A stretch of 64,000 bases of DNA from Salegentibacter sp. Hel_I_6 (GCF_000745315.1 NZ_JQNQ01000001.1:2914001-2978000), one strand, 5' to 3'. Positions 43,542 to 54,084 are shown, counted from the stretch's first letter. The notes: generated from the sequence alone by a model not told the origin. Translations and numbers: made by a program.

Positions 43542-44399
43542 TTATTTAGAGATCCATAGCGGTATTTCAGGCTTTTCTCCAAAGAGTTCTTCAGTAACAC
43601 TCCCCACTAAAAGACTTGAAATATTATTAGCTCCTTTATCGGCTACGATCAATATGTCAACGCTATCTTTTTTTGCAAATTCAAGTAAATTGCTCGCTAC
43701 ACTGGAGTCTCTTCCTGGTATAATAAGCGGGGTTACTTCGCCCTTATAATCTAATTTATTTAAAAATTTATCAGCTTTCTCCCTTGCGTGTTTTTCAATC
43801 TTTGGCGCCATGGTTTCTTTCGGTACATAAGGAGAAAATTGAACGGGTACCGAATAAACGTGAGCAGCTGTAACCGGTGCCGAAGTGGCTTCCTGAAGCA
43901 TTTGAGCTATATTAAAGATTTTTCGGGATTCACGAGAAAAGTCGGTACCTGCCCATATCGATTTAATTTCGGGTTTGAAATCACGTGGTATAGCTAAAAT
44001 GTCACATTTTAAGATTCTAAGCAATTTGTTACTTACAACCCCGGTACCTTTTTTCTTGTTCTTGTTTCCAAGAATAACCAGGTCTATATAATATTTATTG
44101 GCGATATAACTTATTAAGGATTCAGTATAAGGATCTTCAGAAATTAAAACTTCCCACTCGGTATTGCTGGTGAAAAGGCTTTCTACTTTTTCATTAAGCT
44201 CGTCGCCAATAATCTCATCAAGATTAATATCTTTTAATTGCTCTTCGAAAAGTGCAGAGATCTCATATTTCTTAATATTGTGTACAAAATATACCTTCTT
44301 CACGTTCAATTTTTCCGCCAAATAAGAGGCGTAATTAATGAGCGAGTTGTCAATATCTGAAAGGTCTAAGGCAACTAATATATTATTGAATTTTTCCAT
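43542..44399 (-). CDS. universal stress protein, two Usp domains
   Basis: 285 residues: two UspA folds in tandem (~1-145 and ~146-285). The first has ILVALDLSD and a glycine-rich nucleotide loop (LGNKNKKKGTGVVSNKLLR). The second has IWAGTDFSRESRKIF and ADKGANNISSLLVGSVTEEL. Usp proteins bind ATP or AMP and rise under stress; the molecular role is unknown. It starts 12 bp after the stop of the BCCT transporter gene, so it is co-transcribed with it and may regulate it. Confidence 0.9.
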   Translation of the reverse strand: MEKFNNILVALDLSDIDNSLINYASYLAEKLNVKKVYFVHNIKKYEISALFEEQLKDINLDEIIGDELNEKVESLFTSNTEWEVLISEDPYTESLISYIANKYYIDLVILGNKNKKKGTGVVSNKLLRILKCDILAIPRDFKPEIKSIWAGTDFSRESRKIFNIAQMLQEATSAPVTAAHVYSVPVQFSPYVPKETMAPKIEKHAREKADKFLNKLDYKGEVTPLIIPGRDSSVASNLLEFAKKDSVDILIVADKGANNISSLLVGSVTEELFGEKPEIPLWISK

Positions 44400-44411
44400 A
44401 ATGCCCGGTTT

Positions 44412-46037
44412 TTATTGTTGTTCTTTATTTTTACCTAAATTTCTCTTTTTAACGATGTCATTTACAATTTCCTCATAATTCTCCATCTCTTTTTGTTCTC
44501 TTTTATCCTGCAGTTCTACAAGATCTTCTTTTAAACCTTTGTAAAGAGAATAACACATAATGAGGAGAATAACAGCAAAGGGCAATCCCGTTACAATAGT
44601 GGCTGTTTGCAAAGCTTGCAAGCCCCCACCTATAAGTAGAACCGATGCTACTGTACCTTCGGTAACAGCCCAAAATACACGTTGTCCTTTTGGAGCATCA
44701 ATTTTTCCTCCTGATGTTAAACTATCAATTACCAGTGATCCTGAATCTGATGAAGTGATAAAGAAACCTGCAATTAAAATCACAGCTACCACATTTATGA
44801 CCATAGAAAGTGGGTAATCTTCAAAGAAAACGAATAGGGCGGTAGCAATATCATCATTTACTGCATCTATAATACTCATATCACCACCAAGAGCTTGTTG
44901 AATTGAAACACTACCAAAAGCTGAAAGCCAGAAGAAAGTTACTAATGATGGCACTAATAATACGCCTAAGATAAATTCTCTAATAGTTCTTCCTTTTGAA
45001 ATACGCGCAATGAACATTCCTACGAATGGAGACCAGCCAATCCACCATCCCCAATAGAATACCGTCCAGTCGTTTTGCCACGAACTATTAGTAAAGGTTT
45101 CACTCCAGGTTGAGATTTCAAGAAAGTTAAACAAGTAGCTTCCTGTGTTTTCTACAAAAGATCTAAAAATAAATATTGTAGGGCCTAAAATTATAGCCAG
45201 CCCAAGCAAAACCAGAGCGACTCTCATATTCCATTCACTAAGGAACTTAACTCCCTTATCTACTCCAAGAACTACAGATATTGTAGCTACCAGGGTAATT
45301 CCCGCTATTAATAATACCTGGGTGGTTATTCCGCTGGGGACATTAAAAACATGATCTAAACCAGAAGCTATCTGTTGCACTCCAAAACCAAGTGAAGTTG
45401 CCAGTCCAAATAAAGTGGCTAAAACTGCGAAAATATCTATGGCATCCCCAATCCATCCATAAATCTTATCTCCCAAAAAGGGGTAAAAAATAGATCGTAT
45501 AGTTAGCGGTAAACCTCTGGTGTACGTAAAGTAAGAAAGAGCAAGACCAACTAAAGCATAAACTCCCCAGGCATGGAAGCCCCAATGCAGGAAGGTGAAA
45601 TTCATAGCCTCTTGAGCCGCAGCCGCAGTTTCAGCATCAGCGGTAGGTGGAGTGGTAAAATGCATTACCGGTTCTCCAACACTAAAGAATAATAAACCAA
45701 TCCCCATCCCGGCGCTAAAGAGCATGGCAAACCAGGAAAGTGTTTTGAATTCTGGTTTTGCATTTGGGCCTCCAATTCGCATTTTTCCGAATTGACCTAA
45801 GGCCAAATAGATCAGGAAGACCAGGAAAATATTAACGCACATAATGAAAAACCAGTCGGCATTATCTGCCACGGCATTTTGAATATCAGAAAATGCTGAT
45901 TCTGCCTGTTTCTCAAATATGAGGGTTAAAACGATACTTATGATGATAATAAAAGAGGAAATGAAGAAAACGGGTCCGTTTACTTCCAATCCAAAAATCG
46001 ATTTTTTCTCATCGCTTCTAGTAACTTTCTTTGCCAT
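44412..46037 (-). CDS. BCCT family betaine/choline/carnitine transporter
   Basis: 541 residues with ~12 TM helices. The BCCT signature FYWGWWIGWSPFVGMFIARI (~335-354) carries the Trp-rich substrate path; the GMGIGLLFFSVGEPVMHF loop is also present. It imports quaternary amines such as glycine betaine with Na+ or H+, mostly for osmoprotection in marine bacteria. Downstream is uspA; upstream are two outer-membrane barrels, which may carry the same substrates across the outer membrane (inference). Confidence 0.93.
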   Translation of the reverse strand: MAKKVTRSDEKKSIFGLEVNGPVFFISSFIIIISIVLTLIFEKQAESAFSDIQNAVADNADWFFIMCVNIFLVFLIYLALGQFGKMRIGGPNAKPEFKTLSWFAMLFSAGMGIGLLFFSVGEPVMHFTTPPTADAETAAAAQEAMNFTFLHWGFHAWGVYALVGLALSYFTYTRGLPLTIRSIFYPFLGDKIYGWIGDAIDIFAVLATLFGLATSLGFGVQQIASGLDHVFNVPSGITTQVLLIAGITLVATISVVLGVDKGVKFLSEWNMRVALVLLGLAIILGPTIFIFRSFVENTGSYLFNFLEISTWSETFTNSSWQNDWTVFYWGWWIGWSPFVGMFIARISKGRTIREFILGVLLVPSLVTFFWLSAFGSVSIQQALGGDMSIIDAVNDDIATALFVFFEDYPLSMVINVVAVILIAGFFITSSDSGSLVIDSLTSGGKIDAPKGQRVFWAVTEGTVASVLLIGGGLQALQTATIVTGLPFAVILLIMCYSLYKGLKEDLVELQDKREQKEMENYEEIVNDIVKKRNLGKNKEQQ

Positions 46038-46060
46038 ATAATTTGTTTTCAGTAATTAAA

Positions 46061-47215
46061 TTAAAAATAATAGCCAATATTAATGTTGAATCTTGCTTCC
46101 CATTTTGCATCTGGGTTACCCACTGCAAAATCGTCTACAAAATTCCCTCCTAACCAGGATTGATTGTAGCCGGCTGCATAATCTATATAGGTGTAAATTT
46201 GTCCTGCGGTAACCAATACTCCCGTAACGTTCATATAAGAATCGGTAAAATCGCTTTTATTTTTTTGCATGTAACCAAAATCATTATAGAATTCCAAATT
46301 TGAAACTGGGCCAAGATTTACAGGAATATTTCTTGAAATTGCCAGGGAATACATATTAAAATCGGCAGCTACTTCATAAGGAAATCCGTAGGCTCCAAAA
46401 GTAATCACATCTCTACTTTCTCCTTCAGCATTTATGGGATTATGTGTAGCGGTTAATGCCTGAGCTTTTAAATTCCAGCGGTTCTGGGTAATTTCGTAAT
46501 GAGCGGCCAGCGCATAGTGGTTTCCGGTTTCTTCTGTATCCAGATTGTAAAGTCCACCATACTGCCCTGAAACCCCTAAACGATTAGCAGCTTTATCGCC
46601 AAATTTGTAAACGAATTTTCCGTTAAATTGATTCACTTCTTTGTTTCTGCCAATCACATCATATGAATATCGGCTGGCAGAAGATTCGGTATTGCTTCCA
46701 AAGCTTAATTCTTCAGCTCCTTTAAAAAAGGCCAGGTGATATTCAAATTTTTCACCGGCATGAATATATTTTACACCCATATCGTGATCATCTTCCAAAC
46801 CTACATAATAGGTGAGGTTAAAAAACCAGTTATGGGAATTATATTGCTGAATACCAAATGGAACCTGGGTTAAACCAATTTGAATTTCTTCTATGTCGTT
46901 AAATTTATATCCCATCCAGCCCTGCTTCAAAACTCCACCTCCAAAGGCATCAGAGTAAAGTCTGTATTCCGCATTTAGGTATACTCCTTTAAATTTAGCA
47001 TTGAAGTTTACTCTAAAGATATCATAACCAAAATCACCACCGCGATTTTTTTGTCCATCTTTCCAGGAAGAAAGGTTGTAATTATATCGTAATGCACCAC
47101 CTATGTTAACTTCGGGTTCTTCCTGAGCGGTTAAAGGAGTAACTATAAAAATACAACAAATAGCCAGGAATAAGCTATAGGACGAGAAAACCCGCGAAAT
47201 TTGTTGGTGAGTCAT
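46061..47215 (-). CDS. outer-membrane beta-barrel protein (porin-like), copy 1
   Basis: 384 residues: signal peptide (~1-30), then a beta-rich barrel with alternating aromatic strands (GGALRYNYNLSSWK; YLNAEYRLYSDAFGGG) and a C-terminal Phe (NINIGYYF) required by the BAM machinery. It closely resembles the next gene, 47441-48583, so the two are tandem duplicates. It lies 23 bp upstream of the BCCT gene start on the same strand. A pore for betaine-type solutes is suggested by position only. Confidence 0.8.
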   Translation of the reverse strand: MTHQQISRVFSSYSLFLAICCIFIVTPLTAQEEPEVNIGGALRYNYNLSSWKDGQKNRGGDFGYDIFRVNFNAKFKGVYLNAEYRLYSDAFGGGVLKQGWMGYKFNDIEEIQIGLTQVPFGIQQYNSHNWFFNLTYYVGLEDDHDMGVKYIHAGEKFEYHLAFFKGAEELSFGSNTESSASRYSYDVIGRNKEVNQFNGKFVYKFGDKAANRLGVSGQYGGLYNLDTEETGNHYALAAHYEITQNRWNLKAQALTATHNPINAEGESRDVITFGAYGFPYEVAADFNMYSLAISRNIPVNLGPVSNLEFYNDFGYMQKNKSDFTDSYMNVTGVLVTAGQIYTYIDYAAGYNQSWLGGNFVDDFAVGNPDAKWEARFNINIGYYF

Positions 47216-47440
47216 TAAGATTATTTTGGATAGTTAGTTTTCAAATTAACTTATTTTAAAATGAAATATAGTAAAACGTATTATAGCTTAACGTTTATTT
47301 AATTAAATAGAGCGGGAATTAAGAGAGCTATAGGTTTTGTTTACACCCTGTAAAAATGTAGAATATCCCTGAAATAGGGAATTAACATCTATTTGAAATA
47401 CGCATTATTTAGTTTAGATGTATAAGAATTTTGAAAATTA

Positions 47441-48583
47441 TTAAAAGTAATAACCAATATTGATATTAAACCTGGCTTCCCATTTGGCATCAGGCATACC
47501 GGCAGCAAACTCGTTGGTGAAATCTCCCCCGAGCCAGGAATGATTATATCCTGCCGCGTAATCTATATAAGTGAAAATCGGGCCGGTATTTATAAGTACG
47601 CCAAATACATTCATAAAAGTATTGGCGAATTCATCCTTTCTTTTGTTCATATAACCAAAGTCATTATATATTTCCAGGTATTTAATTACTTTGGTCTCAA
47701 GTGGAAGTTTTTTGGCTACTCCTAAAGTGTATAATTCAAAATCTGCAGCAACCTCGTAGGGAACGCCATAAGCTCCCATAGAAACTACATCTCGAGACTC
47801 TCCAGGTGCATTTTTAGGGTTTAATTTAGATTTTGTTGCCTGTGATTTTACAGACCAATCATTACTCTGGTATTCATAGTGTAGAGCCAGTGCATAATGA
47901 TCTCCTGTCTCTTCGGTATCTATATTGTACAAACCACCATATTCTCCAGAGAAGCCAATTTTATGGGTGTTATCTGATAGAGGTTTCCAAATAAGCTTTC
48001 CGTTAAACTGATTTACTTCTTTGTTTCTGCCAACCACATCATAAGAATAGCGGTGGGGCGAGGACTCAGTATTACTTCCAAAAGCAAATTCTTCAGCATT
48101 TTTAAAAAAAGCAAGGTGATATTCAAACCGGTCATCATTATAAATATAATCTAAGCCCATATCATAATCATCTTCCAAACCTACATAGTATGGAAGATTT
48201 AAAAACCAGTTATGGGAGTTATATCGCTCTATTCCGAAAGGAACTTCAGCAAGTCCTATTTCAACTCTTCTTTTTTCATCTATATTATAACCAACGAATC
48301 CATATTTTAAAAATCCGCCACCAAAAGCATCAGAATATAATCGGTATTCCGCTTCCAGGTAAACGCCTTTGAATTTTGCGTCGGCGTTAATCATAAACAC
48401 ATCATATCCAAAATCGCCACCACGTGCCTGTTGGCCAGGTTTCCAGGAAGATAAATTGTAATTAAATCTAACGGCGCCTCCTATATTAACTTCGGGCTCA
48501 TCCTGGGCATAAGAATGTTGCGGATTAAAAAGAGAAAAGGAAAAAGCTAATATTAAAAATAAGGAAAAGTAATTTCTTGGCAT
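47441..48583 (-). CDS. outer-membrane beta-barrel protein (porin-like), copy 2
   Basis: 380 residues. Signal peptide to ~26 (...QHSYAQ), barrel strands and C-terminal GYYF as in copy 1; shared blocks include EVNIGGA-RFNYNLSSWK, SYDVVGRNKEVNQFNGK and ESRDV-S/T. The 225-bp gap before copy 1 suggests each copy may have its own promoter. It is the first gene of the cluster porin-porin-BCCT-uspA. Confidence 0.8.
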   Translation of the reverse strand: MPRNYFSLFLILAFSFSLFNPQHSYAQDEPEVNIGGAVRFNYNLSSWKPGQQARGGDFGYDVFMINADAKFKGVYLEAEYRLYSDAFGGGFLKYGFVGYNIDEKRRVEIGLAEVPFGIERYNSHNWFLNLPYYVGLEDDYDMGLDYIYNDDRFEYHLAFFKNAEEFAFGSNTESSPHRYSYDVVGRNKEVNQFNGKLIWKPLSDNTHKIGFSGEYGGLYNIDTEETGDHYALALHYEYQSNDWSVKSQATKSKLNPKNAPGESRDVVSMGAYGVPYEVAADFELYTLGVAKKLPLETKVIKYLEIYNDFGYMNKRKDEFANTFMNVFGVLINTGPIFTYIDYAAGYNHSWLGGDFTNEFAAGMPDAKWEARFNINIGYYF

Positions 48584-48664
48584 GGTTTAAATTGAATGGT
48601 TAGTGTTGCAAAATACTTTTAAATAATAGCAAACTAATTTTTCACTTTAAACTTTGGGAAATTT

Positions 48665-49483
48665 TTATAATTTATTTACAGTTTTCCTTATGGCAACGAG
48701 GTTGCTTAAAAGTTTTTCAAGATGTTTAATATCCAGCATATTGGCACCGTCGCTTTTCGCATTTGCAGGATCAAAATGGGTTTCAATGAATAAACCATCT
48801 ACTTTATTTACAACTCCTGCACGGGCAATTGTTTCTATCATCTCTGGTCTACCACCGGTCACTCCGCTACTTTGGTTAGGCTGCTGTAGGGAATGTGTAA
48901 CATCTAAGACGGTGGGAGCAAATTCGCGCATAGTGGGAATTCCTCGAAAGTCTACAATCATATCCTGGTAACCAAACATAGTTCCACGGTCTGTAACCAT
49001 TACCTGCTCATTATTACAGTCGGTTACTTTGGTTACTGCGTGTCTCATACTTTCCGGACTCATAAATTGTCCTTTTTTAAGGTTTACTACCTTGCCGGTT
49101 TCAGCTGCGGCTACCACTAAATCGGTTTGGCGTACCAGAAAAGCCGGAATCTGTAAAATATCTACATATTCTGCAGCTAGTTTTGCATCACTTATTTCGT
49201 GAATATCTGTAATGGTTGGGATTTGAAAAGTTTCAGAAACTTTCCGAAGTATTTTTAGCGCTTTTTCATCTCCAATTCCGGTAAAACTGTCAATTCGGCT
49301 ACGATTGGCTTTTTTGAAAGAGCCTTTAAAAACATACGGAATCTCCAGTTTGCTGGTAATTTCTACTACTTTTTCGGCGATTCTAAGTGCCATTTCTTCG
49401 CCTTCAATAGCACAGGGGCCGGCGAGTAAAAAGAAGTTATCAGAATTAGTATGCTTTAACTGCGGAATTTTATCAAGTTTCAT
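48665..49483 (-). CDS. kdsA: 3-deoxy-8-phosphooctulonate synthase
   Basis: 272 residues from the ATG at 49483. The longer frame (Met at 49504) overlaps the -7 promoter element and is rejected. It condenses phosphoenolpyruvate with arabinose 5-phosphate in Kdo synthesis for lipid A. Conserved blocks: LAGPCAIE, FKGSFKKANRSR, GIGDEKALKIL, QIPAFLVRQTDLVVAAA, KKGQFMSPE and the phosphate/metal loop region VMVTDRGTMFGY. Normal length. Confidence 0.96.
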   Translation of the reverse strand: MKLDKIPQLKHTNSDNFFLLAGPCAIEGEEMALRIAEKVVEITSKLEIPYVFKGSFKKANRSRIDSFTGIGDEKALKILRKVSETFQIPTITDIHEISDAKLAAEYVDILQIPAFLVRQTDLVVAAAETGKVVNLKKGQFMSPESMRHAVTKVTDCNNEQVMVTDRGTMFGYQDMIVDFRGIPTMREFAPTVLDVTHSLQQPNQSSGVTGGRPEMIETIARAGVVNKVDGLFIETHFDPANAKSDGANMLDIKHLEKLLSNLVAIRKTVNKL

Positions 49484-49501
49484 CCTTATGGTTTTATGCC
49501 A

Positions 49502-49509
49502 CAAAGATA
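49502..49509 (-). promoter_or_regulatory. kdsA promoter, -7 element TATCTTTG
   Basis: On the minus strand TATCTTTG lies 19 bp before the ATG at 49483, with a TTG box 20 bp further upstream. A perfect TAnnTTTG match. Confidence 0.7.
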
Positions 49510-49764
49510 GCAGATTATATTACTAGTAACAATCTGCTGGTTTACAAGTAGGCGCGCAAGCCTATAGAATTCTACTACAGCCTTTGAACCGGGTAATTTT
49601 TTAATGTTAAGTAAGTGTAATGAGATTTATAGCAATATTAAATTTTTAAGAATAAATACTTGATTTTAATTCCATTTTAATATGGATTTAAAGATTCAAT
49701 AATTTTCTGTTTATACCCTTCCTGGCCTCCAGAGCTATATTGGCGAAGAAAAATATAATATCAA

Positions 49765-52566
49765 ATGTCTTTTAAAAACTTTCTGAATTTTTTATTGTTT
49801 TTTATTATTTCAGGCTCTTTGTTTGCTTCAAATGTTTGGGGTGTAATAACCGATGCAGCCAGTGGGGAGTTAATGACTGGCGCCAATATCACCTATAAAA
49901 ATGTCGCTACTGGAAACTTGTATCAAACGGTTTCTGGTTTAGATGGTTCTTATGTTTTAAGGCATATGCCGGCCGGAGAATATCAGGTAAGTGTTAGTTA
50001 TGTAGGTTATTTGACTAAACAGGAAAGCCTGACTAAAACCCAGGAAGACCTAACTTATGATATTGCTCTTGAAGTTGATGACGAATCATTAGGTGAGGTG
50101 CTTATTGTAAGCGATAACAGGGGAACAGATGCGCAGGCACGAGCCCTGGAAAGACAATCTGCCAATGTGCTTAATATCATTTCTGCAAAGCAAATCGAAC
50201 TTTCTCCAGATATTACTGTAGCCAATGTAATTCAGCGGGTATCAGGTTTGTCCATTGAGCGTAACTCGAGCGGAGATCCTCAATATGCCATTATAAGGGG
50301 AATGGACAAGCGTTACAACAACACGCTAATAAATGGTATAAAAATCCCCTCACCCGATAATGAGAACAGGTTTGTGCCGCTGGATATTTTTCCCGCAGTA
50401 TTTTTGGAACGCCTTGAAGTATACAAGTCCTTAACCGCCAATATGGAGGCCGATGCCATTGGGGGAACGGTTAATATGGTGATGAAAGATGCGCCGGTAA
50501 AAGAATACCTGGATGCAGATATTCAACTTGGTGTTAATCATTTGAACTTTGAAAGAGGTTTTGATACCTACGATAGGTCTGGTTTAAATAAATTATCTCC
50601 CAGCGAAAGATTTGGCGAAGATTACCGGGCTACACCAGAGGATTTTCCAACGGAAAATATGATCCAGGAACGCCGTACTCCCATGCCAGACGTTTTTGCA
50701 AATATTTCTTATGGAAACAGGTATTTTGATAATAAACTTGGTGTAATGCTTGGCGGGAGTTTTCAAAATTCCTATCGCCCTACCAGTAATTATTTCTACG
50801 ATCCATCGGTAGATTTTCGAGAAGGACTTGGCAATCCGCTAATTATGCAGGAATTAATTGAGAGGGAGACCAGTGCGCAATTTCAGCGTATCGCTTTTCA
50901 CTCAAAACTCGATTACCAGTTTAATGACGATAATAAACTTGATCTCTATTTCGGAAAATATTATTTAAATGAATTTAGGGTAAGAGACCAGGAAAGAAGA
51001 GAAAGTTTTGTAGCGACCAATAATTATGCAGTTTATCCTATAACCAGGTTTAGTAATATCTATCAGGACATTACAACAATAGACCTGGGCGGGGAGCATA
51101 GACTGGCAGATTATTTTGACCTGGATTGGAATGCTATCTATTCTTTAGCCAATAATGACAGGCCGGATGATGGGGTGTTTGCGCGTGCTGGAAATTACAA
51201 CGTGGAACAAGGGAGGTTGCTCAATGAAATTGTGTATTTCCAGGGAGCAAATAATTCAAGAGCCTGGGAGCGTAATAGAGATGATGATATCTCACTATAC
51301 TTCAATGTTAGTTTTCAGCCTAATATTATAAATAAAGACACTGAGTTTCAATTCGGTGGTGTTTTGCGGAAGAAAGTACGGGATAATTATTACAACTATT
51401 ATAATTATGCGCAAATATTCGGCCAATTTAGAGGGGAAGACTGGAATGATTTTGGCGATGTCAATTTTAATGCGATGGCCAATCCAAGAGGAAGTGGTGA
51501 TGACAGCAATCTTGTTTACGATGCCACGGAAGATGTATATGCTACCTATTTTAATACCAAATGGGTATTGGGTGGAACAGAAATCCAGGCTGGGCTTAGA
51601 ACTGAGCAAACCTACCAGGGTTATGAGATTAATGAGCTTTCAGCATCTTCCAACGATGTAGAGATAAGTCAACGACAAGACTATCTTGATTTCTTTCCTT
51701 CTTTAAGTTTAAAGCAAAGGCTAACCGAAAAAGCAAATCTAAAGGCTACCTATTTTAAGGGAATAAGTAGACCCGGGTTTTATGAAATCGTGCCCACAGT
51801 AAGAAGTGCAGGGGGTGGAGATTCATTTTATAGCGAAAGGGGAAATGCCGATCTAAGACCATCTTATGGACATAGTGCAGATTTACGCTATGAATTTTTC
51901 CCAAATTCTATAGATCAAATTTTACTGGGAGTGTTCTATAAAAGAATTACAGACCCCATAGAATACGGTTTTCCTTTGGTAAGCGGGGAGGGGGAACGCC
52001 CGGTTACCAATAGAATTCTTCCGCAGAATTATGATGATGCAACCAATTTTGGGGTGGAATTCGATTTCACCAAATACATCAATAAATTCGGACTTAGGTT
52101 AAATTACACTTATACCAACTCGCAAATTAGTACCAATAAGATTGTGATAAACGAGGACAGGTCAAGAAGCCTGGTAAACCAGACCAGGCCTTTGCAAGGG
52201 CAGTCAGATCATATTGGGAACGTAAGTTTATTATACAAAGACCTTGAAAAAAGATGGGATATTCAGTTGGTAGTGAATTATACCGGTGAGAGAATTGCTT
52301 TTGTATCTCCATTTTTTGATGCCGACCACTATATGCGACCAATGACCCAGATGGATTTTTCTTTAGAAAAAGGATTAAACAAAAATTTTGTGCTCTTTTT
52401 TAAAGGGAATAACCTGTTAAATACGCCTTATCAATTAGTAGTTAATAAACCCCTGGCACGACCAGAAGACCCTTACCCATACCAAACAGACCCAACAAAT
52501 ATGGGATTTATCAGAAGAGACCTTTACGGAGTTTCCTTTAGAGTTGGAGCACGGTATAAATTTTAG
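49765..52566 (+). CDS. TonB-dependent receptor
   Basis: 933 residues. Signal peptide (~1-22), a carboxypeptidase-regulatory-like N-domain (VWGVITDAASGELMTGANIT, ~24-105), a plug (~130-240, VANVIQRVSGLSIERNSSGD; IIRGMDKRYNNTLINGI) and a 22-strand-type barrel ending in RVGARYKF. The plug resembles the Xanthomonas/Caulobacter-type receptor group. No SusD follows; instead three lipoprotein genes and a pyrophosphatase do. It imports a substrate too large or scarce for porins, powered by TonB. Substrate unknown; phosphorus compounds are a guess from the neighbours. Confidence 0.93.
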   Translation: MSFKNFLNFLLFFIISGSLFASNVWGVITDAASGELMTGANITYKNVATGNLYQTVSGLDGSYVLRHMPAGEYQVSVSYVGYLTKQESLTKTQEDLTYDIALEVDDESLGEVLIVSDNRGTDAQARALERQSANVLNIISAKQIELSPDITVANVIQRVSGLSIERNSSGDPQYAIIRGMDKRYNNTLINGIKIPSPDNENRFVPLDIFPAVFLERLEVYKSLTANMEADAIGGTVNMVMKDAPVKEYLDADIQLGVNHLNFERGFDTYDRSGLNKLSPSERFGEDYRATPEDFPTENMIQERRTPMPDVFANISYGNRYFDNKLGVMLGGSFQNSYRPTSNYFYDPSVDFREGLGNPLIMQELIERETSAQFQRIAFHSKLDYQFNDDNKLDLYFGKYYLNEFRVRDQERRESFVATNNYAVYPITRFSNIYQDITTIDLGGEHRLADYFDLDWNAIYSLANNDRPDDGVFARAGNYNVEQGRLLNEIVYFQGANNSRAWERNRDDDISLYFNVSFQPNIINKDTEFQFGGVLRKKVRDNYYNYYNYAQIFGQFRGEDWNDFGDVNFNAMANPRGSGDDSNLVYDATEDVYATYFNTKWVLGGTEIQAGLRTEQTYQGYEINELSASSNDVEISQRQDYLDFFPSLSLKQRLTEKANLKATYFKGISRPGFYEIVPTVRSAGGGDSFYSERGNADLRPSYGHSADLRYEFFPNSIDQILLGVFYKRITDPIEYGFPLVSGEGERPVTNRILPQNYDDATNFGVEFDFTKYINKFGLRLNYTYTNSQISTNKIVINEDRSRSLVNQTRPLQGQSDHIGNVSLLYKDLEKRWDIQLVVNYTGERIAFVSPFFDADHYMRPMTQMDFSLEKGLNKNFVLFFKGNNLLNTPYQLVVNKPLARPEDPYPYQTDPTNMGFIRRDLYGVSFRVGARYKF

Positions 52567-52600
52567 TAATCAATAATAATTAAATTAAAATCAATTCAAA

Positions 52601-54037
52601 ATGAAAAAGTTAACAATGCTAATTTGGATATTCTCGATCGTATTTTCGGTGGTATCCTGCTCAAGTGATGATGATGCTGCAGTAATCGATCCAGACGATG
52701 ATGTGGCTGTAGATCCAGATGACGATGACGACGATGATGTTTCAGAAGACGACGGAATTTCCGGTGATATGACTACAATAGTCTTTGAACCCAATGCAAC
52801 CTATGAGGTTACCGGAGATTTAATGGTGCCGGAAGGAGAATCTGTAACGATCCCTGCTGGAGTAACCTTAGAATTTCAGGAAGGAGAAAATGGAGAAGCT
52901 TGGTTTGTTGAGGTTTTCGGTTCCCTTTATATCATGGGTCAGGAAAACTCACGAGTTACTTTAACCGCCTCAGAAGATTTGATGAATTCCTCAAAAAACC
53001 AGGGGATTGGTCAATTATGGGGAGGGGTTATAGGAACCGTTTCTACAGGAGACCTGGTAATCGAGTATGCAGATATTTTACACGCAGGTGGTACTACAAG
53101 ACAGGAAAACGCAATGGCACAACCCGCTACAGGTAACGAAGGTGAATTAGATGCCGGTGATGCCAGTTATGCCCTTTATTTTGTTAGAGAAGATGGGATG
53201 CGCCAGGATGGTATTTTTGTTCTAAACCACTCAAGAATTGCCTTTACTCCAGATGATGCCATTAGGATTAATGGTGGCCAGACTTTAATAACTTACAATA
53301 CTTTTGAAGTTACTGGAGGTACCGGTGGAGATGCCGTGAATATTAAGGCCGGTTCTTCAGGAGATTTTGCCTTTAACCTATTTTACAACCTGGCGACTAA
53401 TGGTTTGAAAACAGCAGATACGGGCCCGGGAGAACGAGGAAAAGCGCAAACAAATTTCTATAACAACACAATTATTAATTCAGGGTATAGAAGAGCAGAA
53501 TCAGGTAGGGGTGCTGGCTTGAACTATGAGTCTAATGCCTTTGGCGATGTTTACAATAATCTTTTGGTAAATAATAGATTTGGATTACGCCTTGTTTCTG
53601 GTGAAGATGAGCCCGATGTAAGCCGTATTAATTATGGATACAACTGGAATTATGGAGCGGTTCAAACTATTGTAGATGAGTTTTATCCTACCGCAAATAC
53701 CTCATCTGTTGGTCTTATAGGTAACGATCCAAGAACACCAATTCCTGATACCGATATTGCTGGTGGACCGGGAGAAAACGATCCTATGTTTGTTAACTAT
53801 GATCCTTCCGATTTTACATTCTCTGGAAGCGATAACATAAGCACAGATCCACTTAGAATGAATATAGACCCAATTCCATCGGGTGCAGATTTCAGATTAC
53901 AGGCAGATTCTCCGGCATTAACTGGTGGATATACCGATTTTGATTTTGTTCACGAAGCCTATACTACTTTAGATGGTAGCATGACCTTTACTCCTCCTTC
54001 TCCAGAGGAATTCTTTGGAGCCTATGGAGCTAACTAA
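52601..54037 (+). CDS. lipoprotein with right-handed beta-helix-like domain
   Basis: 478 residues. An SPII signal (VVSC, Cys20) is followed by an Asp-rich linker (~25-50) and a repetitive region with beta-helix rungs (VPEGESVTIPAGVTLEFQEG; TAGDL-type turns, FNLFYNLATNGLKT, NNTIINSGYRR). It starts 34 bp after the TonB receptor stop and is probably its surface partner. The Asp linker may bind Ca2+. It ends at a strong terminator whose U-tract abuts the next gene's ATG. Confidence 0.75.
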   Translation: MKKLTMLIWIFSIVFSVVSCSSDDDAAVIDPDDDVAVDPDDDDDDDVSEDDGISGDMTTIVFEPNATYEVTGDLMVPEGESVTIPAGVTLEFQEGENGEAWFVEVFGSLYIMGQENSRVTLTASEDLMNSSKNQGIGQLWGGVIGTVSTGDLVIEYADILHAGGTTRQENAMAQPATGNEGELDAGDASYALYFVREDGMRQDGIFVLNHSRIAFTPDDAIRINGGQTLITYNTFEVTGGTGGDAVNIKAGSSGDFAFNLFYNLATNGLKTADTGPGERGKAQTNFYNNTIINSGYRRAESGRGAGLNYESNAFGDVYNNLLVNNRFGLRLVSGEDEPDVSRINYGYNWNYGAVQTIVDEFYPTANTSSVGLIGNDPRTPIPDTDIAGGPGENDPMFVNYDPSDFTFSGSDNISTDPLRMNIDPIPSGADFRLQADSPALTGGYTDFDFVHEAYTTLDGSMTFTPPSPEEFFGAYGAN

Positions 54038-54056
54038 TTAACTAATTAAAAATTCA

Positions 54057-54084
54057 AATTGGGGCTATATGCCCCAATTTTTTT
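54057..54084 (+). terminator. intrinsic terminator ending at the next start codon
   Basis: AATTGGGGC-TATAT-GCCCCAATT, a 9-bp perfect stem followed by T7 that ends directly at the ATG at 54085. The downstream lipoprotein gene therefore starts exactly where transcripts from the TonB-receptor operon should stop. Confidence 0.75.

Noticed and set aside
52591..52794. Ser-rich minus-strand ORF opposite the Asp-rich lipoprotein linker
   Set aside because: It is the antisense reading of the GAT-rich Asp linker.
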